Assembly (NCBI GenBank): GCA_023511325.1
Contig: JAIMBU010000190.1
Span: forward strand, 1 to 6,194
DNA length: 6,194 bases
Source: Gorillibacterium sp.
GTDB lineage: Bacteria; Bacillota; Bacilli; Paenibacillales; NBRC-103111
Direction of reading: 5' to 3'
Below are positions 1 through 5,727 of the stretch, one piece after another; the first letter of the stretch is position 1; each line of letters begins with the position of its first letter. The notes beneath the pieces are model-generated. The model was given only the letters and a program-made list of their open reading frames with translations. It had not been told where the DNA came from and made no database searches. A program made the position numbers and the translations under genes.

Positions 1-624
1 GTCTTACAGCTGCTCGTCTGTGTACCGATCGCTTTTGCCATTACGCATTTTACCTTTCGCGGTCGGAACCTGATTTTTATGCTGGTAGTAGCTACGATGC
101 TGATTCCGTATGACGTAACCCTGGTTCCCAATTTTGTGACGATGCGGCATATTCCGTTCGCTGGCGGCAATGATTGGGCAGGCTCTGGCGGGCAAGGCTT
201 CTACGACAGCTATATGGGGATGATGCTGCCCTTTCTCGCGGAAGCCTTCACGATATTTTTGCTAAGACAGGCGTTTCTCTCTGTACAAAAGGAATATTGG
301 GAGGCGGCCCAGGTGGATGGGATGTCAAATCGCCTTTATCTATGGACGGTTCTGCTGCCGCTTGTGCTTCCGTCGCTGATCACGACAGCACTACTTGCTT
401 TTATCGGCAAATGGAATGGCTTGCTATGGCCCTTGCTGATTACCTCCAGCGAGTCCTTAAGACCCTTGCAGGTAGGCCTGCTCTATTTTGTCAGCGAGGA
501 GGGGCCGAATTACCATCATTTGATGGCGGCTGCTACCTTTACCATTGCGCCGATCGTGGTGCTGTACTTGATTGCTCAGCGTTGGTTCCATCAAGGCATT
601 ACCTCAACAGGACTTAAGGGATAA
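1..624 (+). CDS. Carbohydrate/glycerol-phosphate ABC transporter permease (MalG/UgpE-like), 5' truncated
   Basis: This is an inner-membrane subunit of a binding-protein-dependent importer. The reading frame is open from base 1 with no start in view, so about 70 N-terminal residues (first membrane helix) lie outside the window; 207 residues are visible. Hydrophobic segments occur at about visible residues 1-14, 24-45, 72-92, 112-133 and 174-193. The cytoplasmic EAA loop that docks on the ATPase is clear: E101-A102-A103, then D106-G107 and P120 in LLPLVLP. WNGLLWPLLIT (138-148) and the C-terminal QGITSTGLKG end are typical of the MalG/UgpE group. The segment YDSYMGMMLP and the WN..LWPLLI stretch recall UgpE in particular, from memory rather than a search. 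It is the first visible gene of a + strand cluster, 45 nt before the HAD gene. A partner permease is expected just upstream. Family assignment is firm; substrate is inferred. Confidence 0.93.
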   Translation, partial: VLQLLVCVPIAFAITHFTFRGRNLIFMLVVATMLIPYDVTLVPNFVTMRHIPFAGGNDWAGSGGQGFYDSYMGMMLPFLAEAFTIFLLRQAFLSVQKEYWEAAQVDGMSNRLYLWTVLLPLVLPSLITTALLAFIGKWNGLLWPLLITSSESLRPLQVGLLYFVSEEGPNYHHLMAAATFTIAPIVVLYLIAQRWFHQGITSTGLKG

Positions 625-657
625 CACGAGTGAAACATCAACATGACTTTACAGGCT

Positions 658-664
658 GGGGGAA
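658..664 (+). promoter_or_regulatory. Ribosome binding site favouring ATG 670 for the HAD gene
   Basis: GGGGGAA ends 5 nt before ATG 670. The earlier in-frame ATG at 643 has no comparable purine-rich site upstream (only GAGTGAAA), and the residues it would add do not belong to the HAD core. This supports the shorter protein, though the site is not a perfect Shine-Dalgarno. Confidence 0.5.
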
Positions 665-669
665 CAGGA

Positions 670-1515
670 ATGGATGGGTTGCAAAATATTGAAGTGGTGA
701 TTTTTGATCTCGACGGTACGCTTTACCAGGATGGTACCTTCTATAAACGTTATTTGCAGCTGTTGTTTGAAGAAGGCGAGCACGGCACAAGATTAGGCGA
801 ATTTCTTGACGATATGGCTTCACTGCTTGCGGGGCGGTATGTAGGCGGCATTGGAGATTGGTATCATCCCGCTTCGGATACCTGGACGCGTGGAACCGAC
901 CCGTCCCCCGTATATCGGAACTGGCTGGGAGTGGAACAGAGTGTCTTCCCCAAGGAGATAGATGCACCTTCTATTTATGCAGGTGATGCCTGGAGTCTGG
1001 TGAGTATTTTCGCTACCAGATACGGTGTAAGTGAGCAGAAACGCCAGCAGGCTTTTCAGCAGGTGCGTAGAGAAATGCTGCAGGGAGCCTCAAGCTTCGA
1101 ACGCCATCATGATCTGTATAGTGCCATTGGCAATTTGACGGGGGTACGGGCGAAGGTACTGCTCACGAACTCACCGGAGAATACGGGACGTGAATTCATC
1201 GCCGCCCTCGATTGTCTGGAGCTATTTACCGAGATTCAGTATGGTGCTGCCAAGCCAAGTGGACTTGAACGGTATATGCAGCAGCTTATGGGCAGGGAGA
1301 GTCTGCGACCGGACCAGATCCTCTCGATTGGCGATCACGCCTGGAATGATCTATACCCGGTGCGTAAGCTTGGCGGTCGTACAGTATGGCTTTCTCCTTA
1401 TCCCTCATCGGAATCGGCACAATGGGATATCCAGCTATCAACGCTTGATGAACTGGCAGCGCTGCTGGTTGACCTGCAGCAGATCAAACAACGCTCAAAA
1501 CTGAGCTCTATATAA
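670..1515 (+). CDS. HAD-superfamily hydrolase (probable phosphatase)
   Basis: The predicted 281-residue cytoplasmic protein belongs to the haloacid dehalogenase superfamily, whose members mostly remove phosphate from small phosphomonoesters through an aspartyl-phosphate intermediate. All four motifs are visible: motif I FDLDGTLY with nucleophile D13 and acid/base D15; motif II LLTNSP with T166; motif III AKPSG with K195; motif IV GDHAWND with D222 and D227. About 150 residues lie between motifs I and II, which fits a C1-type cap domain that would set substrate choice. There is no signal peptide. I prefer ATG 670 over the in-frame ATG 643 because of the ribosome site and because the core starts a few residues later. 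It sits 45 nt after the permease and 33 nt before the MBL gene, so co-transcription is likely. A role in dephosphorylating an imported or processed compound is inferred; the exact substrate cannot be read from the sequence. Confidence 0.9.
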   Translation: MDGLQNIEVVIFDLDGTLYQDGTFYKRYLQLLFEEGEHGTRLGEFLDDMASLLAGRYVGGIGDWYHPASDTWTRGTDPSPVYRNWLGVEQSVFPKEIDAPSIYAGDAWSLVSIFATRYGVSEQKRQQAFQQVRREMLQGASSFERHHDLYSAIGNLTGVRAKVLLTNSPENTGREFIAALDCLELFTEIQYGAAKPSGLERYMQQLMGRESLRPDQILSIGDHAWNDLYPVRKLGGRTVWLSPYPSSESAQWDIQLSTLDELAALLVDLQQIKQRSKLSSI

Positions 1516-1548
1516 AATTCGCGTGATCAAAGGAGTGAGTGTTCGAGG

Positions 1549-2976
1549 ATGAGCAATCAGCTTGAGGAACGTCTTACCTTTTACGGTGGGCTGACCACAA
1601 TCGGCGGTGTTCACATTATGTACAGCTGTGGAGATACCGGATTTGTATTTGATTTAGGAATGGCTCGCAGTTTTTTTAACGGAGATACAAGAGTACAGCC
1701 GGATTATGGCATCCGCAGCTTTTTGCTCACGAGAGTGGCACCTCCGGTACTCGGCTTATACGATCCGTTGCTGCTGGGAGATTTGGGTGAAGCAGAGCTA
1801 TTGCAGGTATGGGGCAAAGAGGAATTGCCGCAGGTAGCCAAGCTTCACGGCTTTGTCAGCCACATTCATCAGGATCATATGGCACTGCTGCCCTCGCTTC
1901 GTCCGAATCTTCCGGTATGGATGCATCGTGATGCTTATGCCCTGCATAAGGCGGTTGTGGCAGCGGGTGAGTATCCGGATACTCAAGCGGAAATCCGGCT
2001 CGTTGAGGATGGTCAGACCGTTGATTTCGGCACCTTTCAGGTTGAATTTATTGAGGTTGATCATGATTCGCCAGGCGTTACCGGCTTCATCATTCACGGG
2101 CCACAATACCGGATCGCCTTCACAGCCGACTGGCGTCGCCACGGTCGGAACCATCATCGGTTGGACCGCTTCATCGAACGCTGCCAGATCGCCGGTGTTG
2201 ATGTGCTGATTACAGAAGGCACCCGCCTGCGCCCGGATACCTTATTCCGCAAGCCAAAGGATCGGCTTGAGGTGGAGGTAGCGGTTGAGTGCCGCAATGC
2301 CATGCAGCAGACGGATGGCCTTGTCTATATCAATATTCTCGCCCGGAATGTGGAACGTGTAGCCGATTTAATCATCAGGACGCAGGAGGCAGGCCGCCAG
2401 CTCGTCATGGACGAGAGTACGGCTGTACTCTGGCACGAGGCTTCCCGAAAGCTGCTGGTACTGGAGGGGCATCCCGCATTGGAGGCAGACCGTGAGGTTA
2501 TCCGGCTGCTTCATACCCCCTTGTGGTCACAAGGACCACATCCGACGGTAGAAGTAAAGCTCCCTTATTCGACGATAACGCTGCAGGAAATAGCGGCAGA
2601 CAAATCGCATTACGCCGTCTATCTGACTTATCCGCATACACCATTGATCGCGGAGCTGGAGACAAGTGGCACGGAGCGTGGAGGTTCTGTCTATGTTCAT
2701 GCGGACGGCAATCCACTCACACCTTCCGATGAAATCCTGCTCAAATGGTTGACTGAGTTCGGGGTGAAGTATCATTATTGCGCCACAGGCGGTCATGCCG
2801 CACCGCAAGAGATCGCTGAACTGACCGCCGCGATTGCACCAAGAGTAGTCGTACCGCTGCACAGTCTTCACCCGACACTGTTCAACAGCAAAGGCGTGCA
2901 CAAATGTTTTCCGGCACCAGGAGATAGCTTCAAGCTGTCTGAGCTGGTGGGCAGTCCAACCCCGATAACCCTGTAA
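1549..2976 (+). CDS. MBL-fold metallo-hydrolase with beta-CASP domain (RNase J/CPSF-like)
   Basis: This is a 475-residue predicted cytoplasmic zinc hydrolase. The metallo-beta-lactamase motifs are present in order: D35 (FVFDLG), HxHxDH at 105-110 (H105, H107, D109, H110), H172 (EVDHDSPG) and D194 (FTADWRRHG). The beta-CASP hallmarks follow: motif A acid E223 (LITEGTR), motif B H416 (TGGHAAP) and motif C H438 (VVPLHSLHP). The beta-CASP insert spans about residues 225-410. The N-terminal GGLTTIGG resembles the GGLGEIG start of RNase J. It is shorter than RNase J (about 555 residues), ending just after motif C, so the C-terminal dimerisation domain is missing. Spacing between D35 and the HxHxDH motif is about 70 residues, longer than I recall for RNase J. 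Family knowledge says beta-CASP enzymes cut phosphodiester bonds, usually in RNA or DNA. The context between a HAD phosphatase and a solute-binding lipoprotein suggests a small-molecule phosphodiesterase instead; that is inference. AAAGGAG at 1529-1535 is a somewhat distant ribosome site (13 nt). Confidence 0.9.
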   Translation: MSNQLEERLTFYGGLTTIGGVHIMYSCGDTGFVFDLGMARSFFNGDTRVQPDYGIRSFLLTRVAPPVLGLYDPLLLGDLGEAELLQVWGKEELPQVAKLHGFVSHIHQDHMALLPSLRPNLPVWMHRDAYALHKAVVAAGEYPDTQAEIRLVEDGQTVDFGTFQVEFIEVDHDSPGVTGFIIHGPQYRIAFTADWRRHGRNHHRLDRFIERCQIAGVDVLITEGTRLRPDTLFRKPKDRLEVEVAVECRNAMQQTDGLVYINILARNVERVADLIIRTQEAGRQLVMDESTAVLWHEASRKLLVLEGHPALEADREVIRLLHTPLWSQGPHPTVEVKLPYSTITLQEIAADKSHYAVYLTYPHTPLIAELETSGTERGGSVYVHADGNPLTPSDEILLKWLTEFGVKYHYCATGGHAAPQEIAELTAAIAPRVVVPLHSLHPTLFNSKGVHKCFPAPGDSFKLSELVGSPTPITL

Positions 2977-3040
2977 GAAGAAGGCACTTTTAAAATGTGG
3001 TGGAGAAGGAACGGAACGGTTTGGAGTGGGTGTAGAGGCG

Positions 3041-3059
3041 AAAGGTTCACCTTTGTTTT
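3041..3059 (+). other. Small hairpin with short T run in the 245-nt gap before the binding-protein gene
   Basis: AAAGG (3041-3045), loop TTCA, CCTTT (3050-3054), then G and TTTT (3056-3059). The stem is only 5-6 bp and A/T-rich at its base, and the T run is short. It could be a weak or partial terminator or a processing/stability element that sets the level of the downstream lipoprotein apart from the upstream genes. The rest of 2977-3221 has a purine-rich stretch (about 2995-3035, including a tandem GGAAC at 3008-3017) but no promoter that I can defend. Confidence 0.25.
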
Positions 3060-3207
3060 CAGGGAATGCCTTGAAATGCCCCTTATCTATTCGGGCACCC
3101 CGAGATCAAAGCTTTCGCAGCCCTGCTCCAGTCCGTGCAGTTCAAGCCTTTCACCACTTTTCTAAACAGCCAAGCAATGATTTGGCGAATAACAAATAAC
3201 AGAATCC

Positions 3208-3213
3208 AAGGAG
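3208..3213 (+). promoter_or_regulatory. Strong ribosome binding site fixing the GTG 3222 start
   Basis: AAGGAG lies 8 nt before GTG 3222. The frame is open further up to ATG 3135, but starting there would put 29 polar residues before the signal peptide and has no ribosome site. The GTG start places the positively charged n-region exactly at the N-terminus of a lipoprotein signal. Confidence 0.85.
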
Positions 3214-3221
3214 TGGTATTT

Positions 3222-4625
3222 GTGAATTCACGTAAATTGTTCTTTCACTGGAAGGCGTTACTGCTGGCTTCTCTCATGCTTATCTCAACCGTAGGCTGCG
3301 CATCATCAAAGACAGAGGAAGCTTCCTCCTCTGCGCCTTCCTCCGCCCCCTCAACTGCTAGTGATCAAACAGACAAGCCCGCTGAAAGCAAGGTAGCCGC
3401 AGGTATCGAGCTTGGCAAGGATGGCCCGATTACGATTGACTTCTGGCACATTCAAGCGACGATCTATGGGGATGCCATTAAGGAGATCGTCAGTGATTTT
3501 AACAAGGAATACGAAGGTAAAATCATCGTGAAGGAAGTATTCCAGGGTACTTATGATGACCTGAACAAAAAGGTTCGTGCCGCTTTGCAGGGTGGAGGAC
3601 TTCCAACCATTGCGATGGCGTATGAAAGTGATACGCTCGAATATATGAAGGCGGACAAAATTGTTGCACTTGATGATTACATCAACGATCCCACCTATGG
3701 ACTCAGCCAATCCGCGTTGGACGATATTATGCCAGGTGTGCTTGCACGTCAACGCATCCCGGCCTATGAAGGCAAGACCATGAGCTGGGCGCATGGAAAT
3801 TCCTCAATGGGTGTTTACTACAACATTGATTTGCTGAAGCAGGCTGGCTATGATAAACCGGCTGGAACCTGGAAGGAATTCGAGAAGATGGCGTTGGACA
3901 TTACAGAAAAAACCGGTGTGCCTGCGTTAGTTATGGGTAACGCCAACAATGGTGGCACGTTCCGCACATGGCTGCGCACGTATGGCATTGACCCTATTAA
4001 GCTGGATGGCAGCGGCGTTGACTATGATAATGCACAGGCAGTGGAGCTAGCAACCATGTACAAAAACCTGGTCGACAAGAAAGCGATATTGCTTGCTGAA
4101 AACACCGAACAGGAATTTACCAACGGCAGAGCCGCTATGGAAATCGGTACGACAGCCCGCACGAGCTCAAAGCTTGAACTGGTTAAAGACAAGTTCCAAT
4201 GGGGCATCACCCTGATTCCTCAAGGCAAAAGCGACAGTAAGCTGACAGAGCTTTACGGTGGTAACCAAATCATGTTCAAGACAACACCAGAGAAGCAGCT
4301 TGCTGGATGGCTTTTCCTGAAATATTTTGCTGATTCGGAAGCACAATCAATCTATGCAGCAAAAACGGGCTATTTCCCGGCTACCAATTCTGCAGCGGAT
4401 ACCGATTTATTGAAGGAAAACTACACGAGCAATCCGCAGAAGAAGCAAGCCTTTGACGAAGTGTTCCCCTATGCGGAAATCGATGTACCAAGCGCGGCGC
4501 GCAGCAAGATGGATACCGTCGTAGGTGAGGCGCTGCAAGCGATGATTGCAGGTACTTTGTCCCCGGCAGACGCAGTAAAGAAAGCACAGGCGGATGCAAC
4601 AAAGGCACTTGAGGAATTTAAATAA
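3222..4625 (+). CDS. Extracellular solute-binding lipoprotein, family 1 (UgpB-like)
   Basis: This 467-residue protein is the membrane-anchored receptor of the ABC importer. The signal peptide has a basic n-region (R4, K5, K11), a hydrophobic core 12-22 and lipobox STVGC with lipidated C26. A Ser/Ala/Pro-rich linker (27-58) follows, then the two-lobe binding domain from about residue 68. By eye against remembered E. coli UgpB, several ligand-site positions match in order: FWH (74-76), GTY (109-111), YE (134-135), NSS (193-195), VYYN (198-201), GG (346-347), TGYFPAT (382-388) and R427. UgpB binds glycerol-3-phosphate and related diesters, so a phosphoester ligand is plausible; a plain sugar cannot be excluded, because the fold is shared by many sugar-binding proteins. 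The gene lies 245 nt after the MBL gene and directly abuts the regulator gene. The start is GTG 3222, chosen from its AAGGAG site and the signal peptide. Family assignment is firm; ligand assignment is tentative. Confidence 0.92.
   Translation: MNSRKLFFHWKALLLASLMLISTVGCASSKTEEASSSAPSSAPSTASDQTDKPAESKVAAGIELGKDGPITIDFWHIQATIYGDAIKEIVSDFNKEYEGKIIVKEVFQGTYDDLNKKVRAALQGGGLPTIAMAYESDTLEYMKADKIVALDDYINDPTYGLSQSALDDIMPGVLARQRIPAYEGKTMSWAHGNSSMGVYYNIDLLKQAGYDKPAGTWKEFEKMALDITEKTGVPALVMGNANNGGTFRTWLRTYGIDPIKLDGSGVDYDNAQAVELATMYKNLVDKKAILLAENTEQEFTNGRAAMEIGTTARTSSKLELVKDKFQWGITLIPQGKSDSKLTELYGGNQIMFKTTPEKQLAGWLFLKYFADSEAQSIYAAKTGYFPATNSAADTDLLKENYTSNPQKKQAFDEVFPYAEIDVPSAARSKMDTVVGEALQAMIAGTLSPADAVKKAQADATKALEEFK
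4611..4616 (+). promoter_or_regulatory. Ribosome binding site of the regulator inside the binding-protein gene
   Basis: GAGGAA lies within the last codons of the lipoprotein gene, 9 nt before ATG 4626. With the stop TAA (4623-4625) touching that ATG, translation of the regulator is probably coupled to that of the lipoprotein. Confidence 0.65.
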
Positions 4626-5405
4626 ATGAATTCTGTCCATCGTAGAAACGAGATTATAACAGCCGTCCGTCGAGTCGGCAGCGTTTCTGTGGATGAGCTC
4701 GTCCATACTTATAATGTCTCGGTGGAAACAATCCGCCGAGACCTTCGTATTTTGGACGAGAAAGGGTTTCTCCGCAGAACGTATGGCGGCGCCGTCAAGA
4801 AAGACCAGACCACCTGGGATATGCCCTATTACGACCGGATGCAGCTCAATATGGAGCAAAAGGAAGCCATTGCCCGTGAAGCTGTTCAACTGCTGGAGGA
4901 GGGGGACAGTGTCTTTATCGACGGGAATACCTCCGGGCTGTTGCTCTCGCGCTTTATACCGGAGGACAAAGACCTGACGATTGTGACAAACTCCTCGCTG
5001 GTCACTCTAAACCTGATTCAGAAAAAAGGGAAATTGAAGGTTTTTATGGTGGGTGGAGAGGTCGATGAGGATGGCAAAACCTTTGGCTATAAGCTGCACT
5101 GTGAGCTTCGCCAGTATCGTTTTGACAAGGCTTTATTCTCCTGCATGGGCTTTGGTCCCAAGGGTATTTTCTATTCCAAATGGGAGCCGCTGCAAATCGC
5201 ACAGATGCTTGTGGAGCAGAGCAATCATCTGATCCTGATGGCTGATTCCTCCAAGGTGAATCGCAGCGGCTTTCTCTATGGGATGGAGCTCAATCGCATT
5301 CATACGCTTGTGACCGATGAGGGCACGACACATGATATACGCGACAGCCTGCGGGAATCGGTCAGTCGGCTGATCATTAGCCGCAGTGAGATTAAAGAGG
5401 AATAG
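4626..5405 (+). CDS. DeoR/GlpR-family transcriptional regulator
   Basis: This 259-residue protein has the usual length and architecture of the DeoR family. The N-terminal winged helix-turn-helix covers about residues 5-57: VSVDELVHTYNVSVETIRRDL contains the turn and recognition helix (ETIRRDL 34-40), followed by the RRTYGGAV wing (50-57). The C-terminal DeoRC sensor domain (about 75-250) carries the phosphate-binding type loop D99-G100-N101-T102-S103, then TNSS (121-124), GGE (143-145), SCMGFGPKG (172-180) and ADSSK (206-210). Family members usually act as repressors released by a phosphorylated sugar or glycerol-3-phosphate. The loop reads DGNTS where DxGTT is more common, a mild variation. 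It is the last gene before a strong terminator and likely regulates the transport and hydrolase genes upstream, but I could not identify its operator. It could be named only after a specific sugar is known. Confidence 0.94.
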   Translation: MNSVHRRNEIITAVRRVGSVSVDELVHTYNVSVETIRRDLRILDEKGFLRRTYGGAVKKDQTTWDMPYYDRMQLNMEQKEAIAREAVQLLEEGDSVFIDGNTSGLLLSRFIPEDKDLTIVTNSSLVTLNLIQKKGKLKVFMVGGEVDEDGKTFGYKLHCELRQYRFDKALFSCMGFGPKGIFYSKWEPLQIAQMLVEQSNHLILMADSSKVNRSGFLYGMELNRIHTLVTDEGTTHDIRDSLRESVSRLIISRSEIKEE

Positions 5406-5499
5406 CAGCCGCACACCTAGCCGATAAAGATATATCGATCCGCTTAATTTTGTTCCCTGAGTATAGCAGCTTGTAAGATTAACCAGATGGAAGCTGAAC

Positions 5500-5539
5500 A
5501 AAAATGACGGGGAGGACGTTCCGCACCCGTCATTTTTTT
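5500..5539 (+). terminator. Rho-independent terminator of the transport cluster
   Basis: A perfect inverted repeat pairs AAAAATGACGGG (5500-5511) with CCCGTCATTTTT (5526-5537) around a 14-nt loop, and the right arm continues into seven T residues (5533-5539). The GC part of the stem is TGACGGG/CCCGTCA. It lies 94 nt after the regulator stop and no other gene intervenes. Because the A run precedes the left arm, it could also work weakly on the opposite strand. Confidence 0.92.
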
Positions 5540-5604
5540 GCCTTCTATTGATTTCAGCAGGTCACCATATTGGCAGGAATTAATCTCGAGGAGCTGCGGA
5601 AATG

Positions 5605-5632
5605 TTGATTATATTCAAGTTGTCCGTAGAAT
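5605..5632 (+). promoter_or_regulatory. Candidate sigma-A promoter for the GNAT-like gene
   Basis: TTGATT (5605-5610, matching four positions of TTGACA) and TAGAAT (5627-5632, matching five of TATAAT) are separated by 16 nt. It follows the terminator, in an intergenic stretch, and faces the GNAT-like gene. Transcription would start near 5639 and leave a leader of roughly 65-100 nt. No experimental support is available. Confidence 0.5.
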
Positions 5633-5661
5633 GGTTTTCCAACACGTAGTAGGATAGGCTG

Positions 5662-5697
5662 TGCCCCGAATATGGAAACGAATAAAATAGGCGGGGC
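5662..5697 (+). repeat. GC-rich inverted repeat in the leader of the GNAT-like gene
   Basis: GCCCCG (5663-5668) can pair with CGGGGC (5692-5697) around a 23-nt A/T-rich loop. The right arm contains the G-rich run that would act as the ribosome site for the earliest possible start (ATG 5704), so the fold might hide that start. There is no T run, so it is not a terminator. A six-base match may be chance. Confidence 0.3.
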
Positions 5698-5727
5698 GTA
5701 TGGATGAAGGCTATGGGGGATGATGAT

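Larger units (their letters stand above)
5406..5727 (+). other. Non-coding interval between regulator and GNAT gene
   Basis: This 322-nt interval has no credible gene. It holds, in order, about 95 nt without recognised signals (a short GATATATC palindrome only), the intrinsic terminator, a candidate promoter, and an inverted repeat in the presumed leader of the next gene. A minus-strand frame at 5580-5765 has no coding character. Confidence 0.6.

Noticed and set aside
174..617. 147-codon open frame in another + frame over the permease
   Set aside because: The overlapping frame encodes the EAA loop and membrane helices of a permease; this frame is Cys/Arg-rich and without motif.
643..669. Start of the HAD protein at ATG 643
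   Set aside because: There is no good ribosome site and the extra residues are not part of the HAD core; ATG 670 has GGGGGAA at 5 nt. It is not fully excluded.
1853..2209. 118-codon open frame in another + frame over the MBL gene
   Set aside because: It lies over the catalytic motifs of the MBL protein and is a shadow of that gene.
1549..2976. Calling the MBL gene rnjA/rnjB (housekeeping RNase J)
   Set aside because: The protein is too short, lacks the C-terminal domain and lies in a transport cluster; only the motif set is shared.
3135..3221. N-terminal extension of the binding protein from ATG 3135
   Set aside because: It lacks a ribosome site and would bury the lipoprotein signal peptide 29 residues inside the protein; GTG 3222 has AAGGAG at ideal spacing.
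2977..3221. Catabolite-response (cre) site or sigma-A promoter before the binding-protein gene
   Set aside because: I looked for the cre consensus and for -35/-10 pairs with 16-18 nt spacing; only poor matches were found (for example TTGAAA at 3071 without a -10 box).
3351..3794. 147-codon open frame on the minus strand
   Set aside because: It is fully antisense to the binding-protein gene and has no recognisable motif.
4407..4889. 160-codon open frame on the minus strand
   Set aside because: It runs antisense across the end of the lipoprotein gene and the start of the regulator gene, both well-supported families; its translation shows no recognisable domain.
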